DNA of 64,000 bases. Source: Halorussus salinus (lineage in GTDB: Archaea > Halobacteriota > Halobacteria > Halobacteriales > Haladaptataceae). The notes below the pieces were generated by a model. That model saw only the letters and a list, made by a program, of their open reading frames with translations. It was not told the DNA's origin and did no database searches. A program made the position numbers and the translations under genes. Positions 43,129-51,364 of this stretch are shown here, in pieces. The stretch covers positions 660,927 through 724,926 of the forward strand of contig NZ_ML974127.1 of assembly GCF_004765815.2 (NCBI RefSeq). Direction: 5' to 3'. Numbering within the stretch: the first letter of the stretch is position 1; each line of letters starts with the position of its first letter.

Positions 43129-43938
43129 ATGACCGCGTTCTTCGACCGACTCACCGACCGCATCGCCGACATCGACAGCATCGTTTCGGTCGGTCTCGAC
43201 CCCGACACCGACCGCCTGCCCGACGACGTTCGGGACGCCGACCTGCCGCGGTGGGAGTTCAACCGCCGCATCATCGACGCGACCCACGAACACGCCGCCG
43301 TGTTCAAGCCCAACGCGGCGTTCTACGAGGACCCCGACGGCTGGCGCGCCTTGGAGAAGACGGTCGAACACGCCCGCGAGAAGGGGGTTCCGGTCCTGCT
43401 CGACGCCAAGCGCGCCGACATCGGCAACACCTCCCGGCAGTACGCCGAGGCGCTGGACTCGGTGGACGCCATCACCCTCAACCCCTTCCTCGGGCGGGAC
43501 TCGCTCGCCCCGTTCCTCGACCGCGAGGAGTCCGGATGTTTCCTCCTCTGTCGGACCTCGAACCCCGGCGGCGCGGACCTACAGGAGTTGGAACTCGCCG
43601 ACGGCGACCTCGTGTACGAGCGCGTCGCGGACCTCGCCAGCGAGTGGAGCGCGGCGGGCAACCGGAACGTCGGGTTGGTCGTCGGCGCGACGACGCCCGA
43701 CGAACTCCGGCGCGTCCGCGAGCGCGTCCCGGACTTACCCTTCCTCGTCCCCGGCGTCGGCGCGCAGGGCGGCGACGCCGAGGCCGCCGCGACGTACGCC
43801 ACCGCGACGAACGGCGCGGGACTGGTCAACTCGACCCGCGGCATCATCTTCGCCGGAGAGGAGTCCGACCAATCCTACGCCGACGCGGCCGAGGAGGCCG
43901 CCCGCGACCTGAAAGAGCGCCTGAATCGGTACCGCTGA
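43129..43938 (+). CDS. pyrF: Orotidine 5'-phosphate decarboxylase
   Basis: The ATG at 43129 gives 269 residues (MTAFFDRLTDRI). The catalytic motif LLDAKRADIGNTSRQYA holds the Lys/Asp/Lys-Asp tetrad core. VGLDPDTDRLP binds the phosphoribosyl part, and LVPGVGAQGGD plus NSTRGIIFAG form the phosphate loop. At about 270 residues it belongs to the long (group II) PyrF, found in haloarchaea and some bacteria. Final step to UMP. Confidence 0.95.
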   Translation: MTAFFDRLTDRIADIDSIVSVGLDPDTDRLPDDVRDADLPRWEFNRRIIDATHEHAAVFKPNAAFYEDPDGWRALEKTVEHAREKGVPVLLDAKRADIGNTSRQYAEALDSVDAITLNPFLGRDSLAPFLDREESGCFLLCRTSNPGGADLQELELADGDLVYERVADLASEWSAAGNRNVGLVVGATTPDELRRVRERVPDLPFLVPGVGAQGGDAEAAATYATATNGAGLVNSTRGIIFAGEESDQSYADAAEEAARDLKERLNRYR

Positions 43939-44016
43939 CTCACTCGGACCGACACGGTCGCTTCGCTTCCGTCCAGTACCGACACGCCTAATCGCGGCCG
44001 GTCCCAACCGCCGAGC

Positions 44017-44289
44017 GTGACTACCGACTCGACGATTTCGAGCCGACCCATCTTCGCCGCCGTCTCGGTTATCGTCGTCCTCGTGGCGGGCGGTATCGGC
44101 GCTATCGTCGGCGCGTCCGGCCAGAAGCGCGAGGTGGCGATGGACCTGCTGGGCGTGGTGTCGTTCCAGATGACGCCGGTCGTGATGGCCGCGTTCGGGA
44201 TGGCAGTGACCGCGAGCGTGCTGGCGCTCCTGTTCGGACTGGTCAGCGTCGCTTCCCGGTACGACGACGAGAGTGGCGAGCGCGCCTGA
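44017..44289 (+). CDS. Small two-helix membrane protein
   Basis: 90 residues with a GTG start. Two clean helices (about 11-33 and 53-77) have a short linker QKREVAMDLLGVV. Codon use matches the neighbours. Similar small proteins sit near respiratory gene clusters in other haloarchaea, but no such genes are adjacent here. Function unknown. Confidence 0.7.
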   Translation: MTTDSTISSRPIFAAVSVIVVLVAGGIGAIVGASGQKREVAMDLLGVVSFQMTPVVMAAFGMAVTASVLALLFGLVSVASRYDDESGERA

Positions 44290-44358
44290 GTTCCCACGGA
44301 CAGTGGCGAACGTCACCGCGGCGAAACGTCCTTGTCACTCCCCTCCGAGGAGTTCCGC

Positions 44359-44778
44359 ATGCCCGAAACTCGTGTCGAAGAGCTGACTACCGAAGCGGAG
44401 TGGACCGCCGCGCTCCCGATTCTGCGTCAACTCTGGACCGACGCCGACGAGGCGTTCGTTCGGTCGTGGGCCGACGAGGACGACTATCGGCTGTTCGGCT
44501 TACTGGCCGACGAGGTGCTGGTCGCGGTCGCGGGCGTCTCGATTCAGCGCGTCCTCCACCACGCTCGCCACGCGTGGATTCACGACTTCGTGGTGGACGA
44601 GACCCACCGCGGCGAAGGACACGGCGCGGCGCTCCTCGATTTCGTGGAGTCGTGGGCCGAGGACCGAGACTGCGAGTACGTCGCGCTCGCGGTCAGGGGA
44701 GGCAACGACGACGCGCTCGACTTCTACGAAGCCGAAGGGATGGACCGGTGGGGCCACGTCGTCGAGACCGGGCTCTGA
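44359..44778 (+). CDS. GNAT-family N-acetyltransferase
   Basis: The ATG at 44359 gives 139 residues (MPETRVEELTTEAEW). The acetyl-CoA loop is HDFVVDETHRGEGHGAALLD, a Q/RxxGxG/A-type motif, followed by CEYVALAVRGGNDDALDFYE, the standard motif B. A short protein of the Rim/PhnO kind. Acceptor unknown. Confidence 0.87.
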   Translation: MPETRVEELTTEAEWTAALPILRQLWTDADEAFVRSWADEDDYRLFGLLADEVLVAVAGVSIQRVLHHARHAWIHDFVVDETHRGEGHGAALLDFVESWAEDRDCEYVALAVRGGNDDALDFYEAEGMDRWGHVVETGL

Positions 44779-44823
44779 GGCGGTTCGGTTCGTCGCTCGG
44801 CGTTTCCCCTCCGAGAGGGTGCG

Positions 44824-44834
44824 AAAACTTATAG
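44824..44834 (+). promoter_or_regulatory. TATA-like element of the APC permease gene
   Basis: AAAACTTATAG lies 44-54 bp before the ATG at 44878, implying a leader of about 20 nt. Confidence 0.55.
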
Positions 44835-44877
44835 ACGGCTAAAAGATTCAAACGTCTCCTTCCGTTAGACGGGCCGA

Positions 44878-46269
44878 ATGGCTACTGGCGAATCCGAAAT
44901 CAGGGGCGACGCCGAGGGCGGGGACCTCGGTCTCACCGGGGCGATTTCGATGGCATTGGGTGGGATGATAGGTGGCGGTATCTACGCGGTGCTGGGGGTG
45001 GTCGTGAAGGTCACCGGGGCGCTCGCGTGGCTGTCGTTCGTGCTTGCCGGACTGGTCGCGCTCTGTGCCGGGTACTCGTACATCAAACTGAACCAACTGA
45101 GCCAGCCCGAGGGCGCGTCGCCGACGTATCTCGAATGGTTCGCCGACAGTTCGACGCTCGCGGGGATGGCTGGCTGGACGCTGTTGTTCGGTTACGTCGG
45201 GTCGATGGCGATGTACGCCTACGCGTTCGGGAGCTACGCCGTGGACATGCTCCCGATGGAGCAGGTGTTTGGCCTCCCGTTACGGGCGTTGCTCTCGCTC
45301 GCCATCATCGGCGTGTTCGTCGGCCTGAATCTGGTCGGCGTCGAGGAGTCCGGCTGGGTCGAAATCGTGCTGGTGGTACTCAAAATCGCGGTCCTCGTGG
45401 GTTTCGTCGCGTTCGGCCTCTGGTTCGCGTTCGCCAACGGCGGCGAGACCGCGACCGGCGGCGGCGTCGAACTCGGCCTCGGCGGACTCGGATTCGAGCC
45501 GATTATGGCGGCCGCGATGTCGTTCGTCGCGTTCCAAGGCTGGCAACTGCTGATGTACTCTCAGGGGACGATCAAGGACCACAGCGACACGAACCCGACC
45601 GCTATCTACATCTCGATTCCGACCGCGGTGGCCATCTACATCGGGGTCGCAATCGTCACGACCAGCATCGTCGGCGTCGCACTGGTCTCCCAGCGCCCCG
45701 AGGTCGCACTGGCAACCGCTGCAAGCGAGTTCGGCGGGTCGATGGGCCACTTCGTCATCGCGCTCTCGGCGCTGTTCTCGACCGCGAGCGCCATCAACGC
45801 GACGCTGTTCACCAGCGCGCAGTTCTCCGACCGACTCATCGAGAACGAACTGCTTCCCCAGCAACTCGACCCCAAGTCGCCCGACGAGTTCGAGGAGGGC
45901 GACCACCTGCCCAAGCGAATCATCGTTCTCCTCGGCCTGCTGACCGCGGCGTTCACCGTGGTCGGTAGTCTGGAGGGCATCACGTCGTTCGCGTCGCTGA
46001 CGTTCATCGTCGTGTTCGGCGCGATGAGCTACCTCGCGCTGGGACAGCGCGACCACGAGGACGTGTCGGCGATTCCGCCCGCCGTCGGACTGGTCGGGAC
46101 GGTCGCCTTCCTGCCGATGATGCTCTGGCACCTCTGGAGCGCCCAGCGGGGCGTCTTCTACACGGTCGCGGCCATCACGGTCGTCGCCGTCGTCGTGGAG
46201 TTAGCTTACTTCGAGATAGATTCGCTCGGCGGGAAGACCGACGACGAGACCTCGGTTCGGAGCGACTGA
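44878..46269 (+). CDS. APC-family amino acid permease
   Basis: 463 residues with about 12 helices. The unwound first helix carries the amino acid binding loop in GAISMALGGMIGGGIYAVLG (G-GxIGGG-I). A GCAYSYIKLNQ-like region and FVAFQGWQLLMYSQGTIKD (helix 6) also match the LeuT-fold APC superfamily. Substrate cannot be deduced. A T-tract immediately after the stop is its likely terminator. Confidence 0.9.
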   Translation: MATGESEIRGDAEGGDLGLTGAISMALGGMIGGGIYAVLGVVVKVTGALAWLSFVLAGLVALCAGYSYIKLNQLSQPEGASPTYLEWFADSSTLAGMAGWTLLFGYVGSMAMYAYAFGSYAVDMLPMEQVFGLPLRALLSLAIIGVFVGLNLVGVEESGWVEIVLVVLKIAVLVGFVAFGLWFAFANGGETATGGGVELGLGGLGFEPIMAAAMSFVAFQGWQLLMYSQGTIKDHSDTNPTAIYISIPTAVAIYIGVAIVTTSIVGVALVSQRPEVALATAASEFGGSMGHFVIALSALFSTASAINATLFTSAQFSDRLIENELLPQQLDPKSPDEFEEGDHLPKRIIVLLGLLTAAFTVVGSLEGITSFASLTFIVVFGAMSYLALGQRDHEDVSAIPPAVGLVGTVAFLPMMLWHLWSAQRGVFYTVAAITVVAVVVELAYFEIDSLGGKTDDETSVRSD

Positions 46270-46275
46270 CTGGTC

Positions 46276-46281
46276 TTTTTT
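46276..46281 (+). terminator. T-tract terminator after the permease gene
   Basis: TTTTTT begins 7 nt after the permease stop and lies in the 10-bp gap before the convergent SAM hydrolase stop. Archaeal intrinsic termination and aCPSF1 both use such U-tracts. Confidence 0.55.
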
Positions 46282-47059
46282 ACTCGACTCGCACCTCGTT
46301 GCCGACGGCAACGCCGAAGGCGTCGTCACCGCGGCCGCGGTTGACCGCCAACTCGACGTTGCCGTGACTCCCGACCGTGACGAGTCGGTCGCCAGCGGGC
46401 AGTTGTGCGTAGGCTCGCGCGACCGGTGCCGACTCGCCGTTCACCGACACCGACTCGCGGTCGCCCAGCAGCTCGCCGGGGAGGTTGGTGACGGCGTTGC
46501 CAAAGTCGTCCACGACCAGCACCTCGCCGACCGCGATGCCGTCGCCGACCGCGGCCCCGTCCTCGATGTCCGGGTCGGGGAACCGGAGGTCCTCGTACTC
46601 GCCGACGGGCACCACGTCCTCGCGCTCGTGGAACCGTTCGACGCCCTCCTCGTGAATCTCGGCGGCGGCGGGCGCGAACACGTCGCGGCCGTGGAACGTG
46701 GAACTCGCGGGGTCCAGATACTCGACCTCGAAGACCTCGATTTCGGTCGCGTCGGTGCGGTCGGCCAACTCGCGGGCCGCCGGGAGGAGAACCCCGTTGT
46801 CCGGTCCGACGAGCGCGTGGTCGCCCGCTCGAATCGCCAGCGCGGCGCGTTCGGTGCCGACGCCGGGGTCCACGACGGCGAGGTGGACCGCCGAGGGGAA
46901 GTAGGGCAAGACCTCTCGAAGCCAGAACGCGGCGGTTCGCACGTCTTGTCGCGGGAAGTCGTGGGCTACGTCCACCAGTCGCGCGTCGGTTCGCTGTAGC
47001 ATTACGCCCTTCATCGCGGCGGGGTAGGGCGTGCCGAAGTCGGATGCGAGCGTTATCAT
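46280..47059 (-). CDS. S-adenosyl-L-methionine hydroxide adenosyltransferase (DUF62)
   Basis: 259 residues. The N-terminus MITLASDFGTPYPAAMKGVM has the conserved SDFG of the fluorinase/DUF62 fold. VVDPGVGTERAAL, LVGPDNGVL and VDDFGNAVTNLP match SAM:hydroxide adenosyltransferases, which release methionine and adenosine from SAM. The fluorinase-specific insert is not evident. Convergent with the permease. Confidence 0.9.
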   Translation of the reverse strand: MITLASDFGTPYPAAMKGVMLQRTDARLVDVAHDFPRQDVRTAAFWLREVLPYFPSAVHLAVVDPGVGTERAALAIRAGDHALVGPDNGVLLPAARELADRTDATEIEVFEVEYLDPASSTFHGRDVFAPAAAEIHEEGVERFHEREDVVPVGEYEDLRFPDPDIEDGAAVGDGIAVGEVLVVDDFGNAVTNLPGELLGDRESVSVNGESAPVARAYAQLPAGDRLVTVGSHGNVELAVNRGRGDDAFGVAVGNEVRVE

Positions 47060-47198
47060 GGTCTGTCGTTCGGTCGCGTCGGTCTAAAATCATCAGTCTC
47101 CGAATCGTCGGGTGGGGCCTCCGGGTCGAACGTTCGGACCGTCTGGGTCGAACGCCCGAACCGTCTCCGGGTCGAACGCTCGGACGGTCCGGCAGTCG

Positions 47199-47362
47199 GC
47201 GCGTGCTGGCGCGGTCCCCGTGACCGCGCCGACACGCGCGAGGGATGAGTAGCGCAGGGAGAAACGACCGGAGGGAGTGCCGACCGAGCAACGCAATCGG
47301 TTGGGGAGGAGGTGGCCCGCGGTCGCGGTGCGGCGCGGTGCCGTGCGGCGCGGTGCCGTGCA
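47199..47362 (+). repeat. Structured repeat family 2, copy C
   Basis: The hairpin pairs GGCGCGGTC (47208-47216) with GACCGCGCC (47222-47230), after the shared head GGCGCGTGC. The core CGCGAGGGATGAGTAGCG (47236-47253) leads into a 20-nt longer linker than in copies A and B, then CGAGCAACGCAATCGG, TTGGGGAGG and GTGG. A short GCGGCGCGGTGCCGT repeat (two units) follows. Confidence 0.8.
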
Positions 47363-47400
47363 GTGGACTCCTCTGCTCAAGCCTGAAGCTAGCTCCTTGA

Positions 47401-47500
47401 CGCCCGGCTACCAGCACCGAAACGACCGGCTACCAGCACCGAAACGCCCGGCTACCAGCACCGAAACGCCCGGCTACCAGCACCGAAACGACCGGCTACA
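47401..47500. repeat. 22-nt tandem array (4.5 units)
   Basis: Contiguous units of CG(A/C)CCGGCTACCAGCACCGAA-A at 47401-47422, 47423-47444, 47445-47466 and 47467-47488, plus a partial fifth. There is no spacer between units. It lies just downstream (3') of the nadM stop and of repeat copy C. Confidence 0.9.
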
Positions 47501-47566
47501 GAAAGCACTCTCAACCGACCAGCCACAGAAATCCCACCCGAACTGCTCGGCGAACTACGAGACTCG

Positions 47567-48085
47567 TCACTTTCCGTTGCTGTCCGAGTCGCTCACGCGC
47601 TGAATCCGGTCCAGACCGCCGGTCTCCTCGACGACCTCGACCACGGCGTCCGGAACCAGCGACTCCCAGTCGTCGCCCGCTATCATCCGGTCCCGAACTT
47701 CGGTACCCTCCAAGACGTGACGGTCGTACATCGGCGACTGGCGCACCTCGACCCCGGCCTCCTCGAACAGGCGGATAACCAGCGGGTTGTTCGAGTACGC
47801 CACGTCGAAGTCCGGACTCATGCTCTGGACGTGGCTGACCCACACCGAGTTGCGGTCCAAGTCCTCGATGGGAACCGCGTAGGTCACGAGGTCCGAGTCC
47901 ACGAGCGACTTCGTTATCATCATGATGCGCTCGCCCGCCGTGAAGGGGTCGTGTCGAGTGTGGGAGTCGCCCGCACTCCCGATGCCGAGGACGAGTTCGT
48001 CTACCTCCTCGGCGATGCGCTGGACCACGTTGTGGTGGCCGTTGTGGTAGGGTTGGAACCGACCGATGTAGAACCCGCGAGTCAT
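47567..48085 (-). CDS. nadM: Nicotinamide-nucleotide adenylyltransferase (archaeal)
   Basis: The ATG at 48085 gives 172 residues (MTRGFYIGRFQPYHN); five residues upstream are rejected because the TATA box is 23-31 bp from this start. HxGH-class nucleotidyltransferase: IGRFQPYHNGHHNVV (HNGH), then GSAGDSHTRHDPFTAGER and the late GTEVRDRMIAGDDW (ISxTxxR-equivalent). It joins NMN and ATP to NAD+. Divergent from lonB. Confidence 0.95.
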   Translation of the reverse strand: MTRGFYIGRFQPYHNGHHNVVQRIAEEVDELVLGIGSAGDSHTRHDPFTAGERIMMITKSLVDSDLVTYAVPIEDLDRNSVWVSHVQSMSPDFDVAYSNNPLVIRLFEEAGVEVRQSPMYDRHVLEGTEVRDRMIAGDDWESLVPDAVVEVVEETGGLDRIQRVSDSDSNGK

Positions 48086-48107
48086 ACAATAGCGTTCCAC
48101 GGTGAGG

Positions 48108-48116
48108 TTTTATAAG
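48108..48116 (-). promoter_or_regulatory. TATA box of nadM
   Basis: GCTTATAAA on the minus strand is centred about 27 bp before the nadM ATG, giving a leaderless transcript. Confidence 0.75.
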
Positions 48117-48205
48117 CGTGGCGAGTCGCCGCGCTCGGAGGAAAGCCGGTTTTCAGCCGCTGTCGCGGTGAGTTCGACGTAACCGCCTCCGGCGAATCGA
48201 GGGAG

Positions 48206-48216
48206 AAAGTATATCA
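48206..48216 (+). promoter_or_regulatory. TATA-like element of lonB
   Basis: AAAGTATATCA lies 41-51 bp before the ATG at 48257, implying a leader of about 17-20 nt. Confidence 0.65.
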
Positions 48217-48256
48217 ATTCTCCAGCCCTGCATTCAGACACGTACAGGACAGTTCT

Positions 48257-50269
48257 ATGAGCAAGGACACCGATAACGAGGCTCCGCCGCAGGAGCAAAC
48301 GTCCGAGCAGGGGGGCTCGGCGTTCGAAGACCTCGGCAGCGATGTCGAACCCGACATCGCGGACGACGAAGCCGTCGAGGAGGACCTGCTGGGCGGGCTT
48401 GACATCGAGACCACCGAAGAGATAGACATTCCCGACCGACTGGTGGATCAGGTCATCGGTCAGGACCACGCCCGTGACGTGGTCCAGAAGGCGGCGAAAC
48501 AGCGCCGCCACGTGATGATGATCGGCACGCCCGGCACGGGGAAGTCGATGCTGGCGAAGGCGATGAGCGAACTCCTCCCCAAGGAGGACTTGCAGGACGT
48601 GCTCGTCTACCACAACCCCGACGACGGCAACGAACCCAAGGTTCGGACCGTCCCGGCGGGGAAAGGCGAGCAGATTATCGAGGCCCACAAGGAGGAGGCC
48701 CGCAAGCGCAACCAGATGCGCTCGTTCTTGATGTGGGTCATCATCGCCATCGTGGTGGGGTACGCGCTCCTCATCGCCACGCGACCGCTGCTCGGCATCC
48801 TCGCGGCGGGCGTCATCTACCTCGCGTTCCGCTACGGGTCGCGGGGCAACGACGCGATGATTCCGAACCTGCTGGTCAACCACGCCGACCAGACCACCGC
48901 GCCCTTCGAGGACGCGACCGGTGCCCACGCCGGTGCGCTGCTGGGCGACGTTCGCCACGACCCCTTCCAGTCCGGCGGGATGGAGACCCCGAGCCACGAC
49001 CGCGTGGAGCCGGGTGCCATCCACAAGGCCAACAAGGGCGTGCTGTTCGTGGACGAGATCAACACTCTCGACATCCGCAGTCAGCAGAAGCTGATGACCG
49101 CGATTCAGGAGGGCGAGTTCTCCATCACGGGCCAGTCCGAGCGCTCCTCGGGCGCGATGGTCCAGACTGAACCCGTCCCCTGTGACTTCATCATGATTGC
49201 CGCGGGGAACATGGACGCGATGGAGAACATGCACCCCGCGCTCCGGAGCCGTATCAAGGGGTACGGCTACGAGGTGTACATGGACGACACCATCGACGAC
49301 ACCCCGGAGATGCGCCGGAAGTACACTCGGTTCATCGCCCAAGAGGTCGAGAAGGACGGCCGACTCCCGCACTTCGACGAGGAGGCCGTCGAGGAGGTCA
49401 TCCTCGAAGCCCAGCGCCGGTCGGGCCGTAAGGACCACCTCACGCTCAAACTGCGCGACCTCGGCGGTCTCGTCCGCGTGGCGGGCGACATCGCTCGCGC
49501 CGCGAACAAGGACCAGACCGAGCGCGAGGACGTGCTGCAGGCCAAGCGCCGCAGTCGCTCCATCGAGCAACAGGTCGCCGACGACTACATCGAGCGCCGG
49601 AAGGACTACGAACTCACCGTCAATCAGGGCGAGGTCGTCGGCCGCGTCAACGGACTCGCGGTCATGGGCGAGGACTCCGGTATCGTCCTCCCCGTGATGG
49701 CCGAAGTGACGCCCTCGCAGGGTCCCGGCGAAGTCATCGCCACGGGGCAACTCAAGGAGATGGCTCAGGAGGCGGTCCAGAACGTCTCGGCCATCATCAA
49801 GAAGTTCAGCGACGAGGACATCACCGAGAAGGACGTTCACATCCAGTTCGTCCAAGCTGGCCAACAGGGCGTGGACGGCGACTCGGCGTCCATCACGGTC
49901 GCCACGGCCGTCATCTCCGCGTTAGAGGACATCCCGGTCGGACAGGACCTCGCGATGACTGGTTCGCTGTCGGTCCGGGGCGACGTGCTGCCGGTCGGCG
50001 GCGTCACGCACAAAATCGAGGCCGCCGCGAAGGCGGGTCTCGACCGCGTCATCATCCCGGCGGCCAACGAGGACGACGTGATGATCGAAGAGGAGTACGA
50101 GGAGCAGATCGAGATCATCCCCGTCTCCCACATCAGCGAAGTGCTGGAAGTCGCGCTCGAAGGCGAGGCCGAAAAGGACAGCCTCGTGGACCGCCTGAAG
50201 AACATCACCGGGTCGGCTCTCGAACGGCAGGTCGGCCGTCAGGGCACCGGCAGTCCGAGTCCGCAGTAA
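48257..50269 (+). CDS. lonB: Membrane-bound ATP-dependent protease LonB
   Basis: 670 residues. Walker A is GTPGTGKS (about 90-97). Two membrane helices (about 157-195, MWVIIAIVVGYALLIATRP and LLGILAAGVIYLA) are inserted within the AAA+ domain between Walker A and B, a hallmark of archaeal LonB. Walker B is KGVLFVDEINTL. The protease domain has GVDGDSASITVATAVIS (catalytic Ser) and VGGVTHKIEAA (catalytic Lys). It degrades membrane-linked and regulatory proteins and is essential in Haloferax. T-rich DNA after the stop probably terminates it. Confidence 0.97.
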   Translation: MSKDTDNEAPPQEQTSEQGGSAFEDLGSDVEPDIADDEAVEEDLLGGLDIETTEEIDIPDRLVDQVIGQDHARDVVQKAAKQRRHVMMIGTPGTGKSMLAKAMSELLPKEDLQDVLVYHNPDDGNEPKVRTVPAGKGEQIIEAHKEEARKRNQMRSFLMWVIIAIVVGYALLIATRPLLGILAAGVIYLAFRYGSRGNDAMIPNLLVNHADQTTAPFEDATGAHAGALLGDVRHDPFQSGGMETPSHDRVEPGAIHKANKGVLFVDEINTLDIRSQQKLMTAIQEGEFSITGQSERSSGAMVQTEPVPCDFIMIAAGNMDAMENMHPALRSRIKGYGYEVYMDDTIDDTPEMRRKYTRFIAQEVEKDGRLPHFDEEAVEEVILEAQRRSGRKDHLTLKLRDLGGLVRVAGDIARAANKDQTEREDVLQAKRRSRSIEQQVADDYIERRKDYELTVNQGEVVGRVNGLAVMGEDSGIVLPVMAEVTPSQGPGEVIATGQLKEMAQEAVQNVSAIIKKFSDEDITEKDVHIQFVQAGQQGVDGDSASITVATAVISALEDIPVGQDLAMTGSLSVRGDVLPVGGVTHKIEAAAKAGLDRVIIPAANEDDVMIEEEYEEQIEIIPVSHISEVLEVALEGEAEKDSLVDRLKNITGSALERQVGRQGTGSPSPQ

Positions 50270-50435
50270 CGGTCTCGACGTTTTCTTCGTATTTTCGCGC
50301 CGAGAGCGCGAGCCACGGCACTCCTCGGCCGTCGCCCGCGACGCCGCTCGTCGGTCACCCGCGGCGTGTGTGGCCAGTTCTCACTCGTCGGGAGCGATAG
50401 ACATCTCTTTTAGGCGACCAGTCGTAGCGTGAAAC

Positions 50436-50627
50436 ATGGGACTCAAAAAGAGCCTCCTCAGCGGTATCGTCGCGTTCGTACTCGCCACTCTCGTCGTCCG
50501 CGCGGGCGGCGGAAACGGAACGAAGTTCGGCCTGCTGACCGGCGGGTCCGTCGCGGTGACGACGTGGCTGTCCGGGCGGGACGACGGCACCGAAATCGAG
50601 TTCGAAGACGAAGTCGCCGCCGAGTAG
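50436..50627 (+). CDS. Small single-span membrane protein (63 aa)
   Basis: 63 residues with an ATG start. One strong helix (about 9-23, GIVAFVLATLVVRA) and a second weak one (GLLTGGSVAVTTWL) precede an acidic tail (DDGTEIEFEDEVAAE). Codon use is native, and a hairpin plus T-tract follows. Not recognised. Confidence 0.65.
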   Translation: MGLKKSLLSGIVAFVLATLVVRAGGGNGTKFGLLTGGSVAVTTWLSGRDDGTEIEFEDEVAAE

Positions 50628-50642
50628 CGCCGCCCACTCCTG

Positions 50643-50680
50643 TGCGGGCGACCGCCCGAGTTCGCAACCCCGTTTTTTCT
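50643..50680 (+). terminator. Hairpin plus T-tract terminator
   Basis: CGGGC-GACC-GCCCG is followed by CCCCG and TTTTTT (50673-50678), 45 bp after the 63-residue gene's stop and before the convergent gene at 50704. Confidence 0.5.
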
Positions 50681-50703
50681 TCGAGACCGCTCGTCGGTCG
50701 GCG

Positions 50704-51018
50704 TCAGACCTGCCACATCGGCGACCGGGTGGCACCGAACAGTCTGCGATGGAGTTGCTGGACGAACCGATGGAGCATCGTGAACACGAGCATGATGACG
50801 AAGACGCCAGCGGCGAAGTAGACGGTCCGGGCCGCGCCGTCGAGGCCGAGTTGCGAACTGCCCCAGAAGATGGCACCGCCGGTGGCGATGACCGTCGGGG
50901 CGCAGACGGCCACGCAGACGACGGCGTAGATGGCTAACGCGGCGAACTCTCGGGCGTAGCGGACGGACTGGTCTCGCAGACGACGGGCGGCCGTCGCGGT
51001 CTCCTCGACGAGTGACAT
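50704..51018 (-). CDS. Small membrane protein (104 aa)
   Basis: Two helices (about 25-50, and 64-86) lie between basic cytosolic ends, with a short Arg-rich tail HRFVQQLHRRLFGATRSPM. A TATA-like GATATAATT (51043-51051) is centred about 29 bp upstream of the ATG, which supports the start and a leaderless transcript. Function unknown. Confidence 0.7.
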   Translation of the reverse strand: MSLVEETATAARRLRDQSVRYAREFAALAIYAVVCVAVCAPTVIATGGAIFWGSSQLGLDGAARTVYFAAGVFVIMLVFTMLHRFVQQLHRRLFGATRSPMWQV

Positions 51019-51042
51019 TTCAGCGGTAATTCCAGTACGATT

Positions 51043-51051
51043 GATATAATT
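51043..51051 (-). promoter_or_regulatory. TATA box of the 104-aa membrane protein gene
   Basis: AATTATATC on the minus strand, centred about 29 bp upstream of the ATG at 51018. Confidence 0.65.
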
Positions 51052-51270
51052 GTTTGCGTATCGTTAGCAGTCACACCGACGTTCGGCGGTTCGCCGGACG
51101 ACCGGAGTGGCACACGAAATCCAATAGCAGGCATTCGACCGACTGCACCCTCCACCCAGCGCGCCGCTTTACCTACCGCACCACTCTACCGATTGCATCG
51201 CGCCAGCGACCACGCCGCTCTACCGGCCGCATCGCAAACCGGAGCAGGGGGCGGAGAAAATAAAATTATG
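51052..51270. other. Intergenic region, no gene seen
   Basis: Part of a 346-bp divergent gap (51019-51364). It shows loose repetition of CTCTACCG-(N)-GCATCGC (51184-51236) and then a sharply A/T-rich block (51256-51290) that holds the promoter of the next gene. Confidence 0.5.
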
Positions 51271-51281
51271 TTTATAAAATA
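51271..51281 (+). promoter_or_regulatory. TATA-like element upstream of the mini AMP-binding-like gene
   Basis: AAAATTATGTTTATAAAATAT contains TTTATAAAATA, 84-94 bp before the ATG at 51365. If used, the leader would be about 55-60 nt, unusually long here. Confidence 0.5.
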
Positions 51282-51364
51282 TCTTTCTACGTCTAAGAGA
51301 CAGCTAAAGCCACTTCCGTTCGAGAACCGACGCGATTTTTCCGCCCCGCTTCCAACGGCCGAGC

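Larger units (their letters stand above)
47060..47566. other. Repeat-dense intergenic region
   Basis: 507 bp without a gene. In order: three GGGTCGAACG-headed units of 22-24 nt (47123-47191), structured repeat family 2 copy C with its two GCGGCGCGGTGCC units (47199-47362), then a 22-nt array (47401-47500). Three different tandem repeats in 500 bp is exceptional even for this window. Confidence 0.7.
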
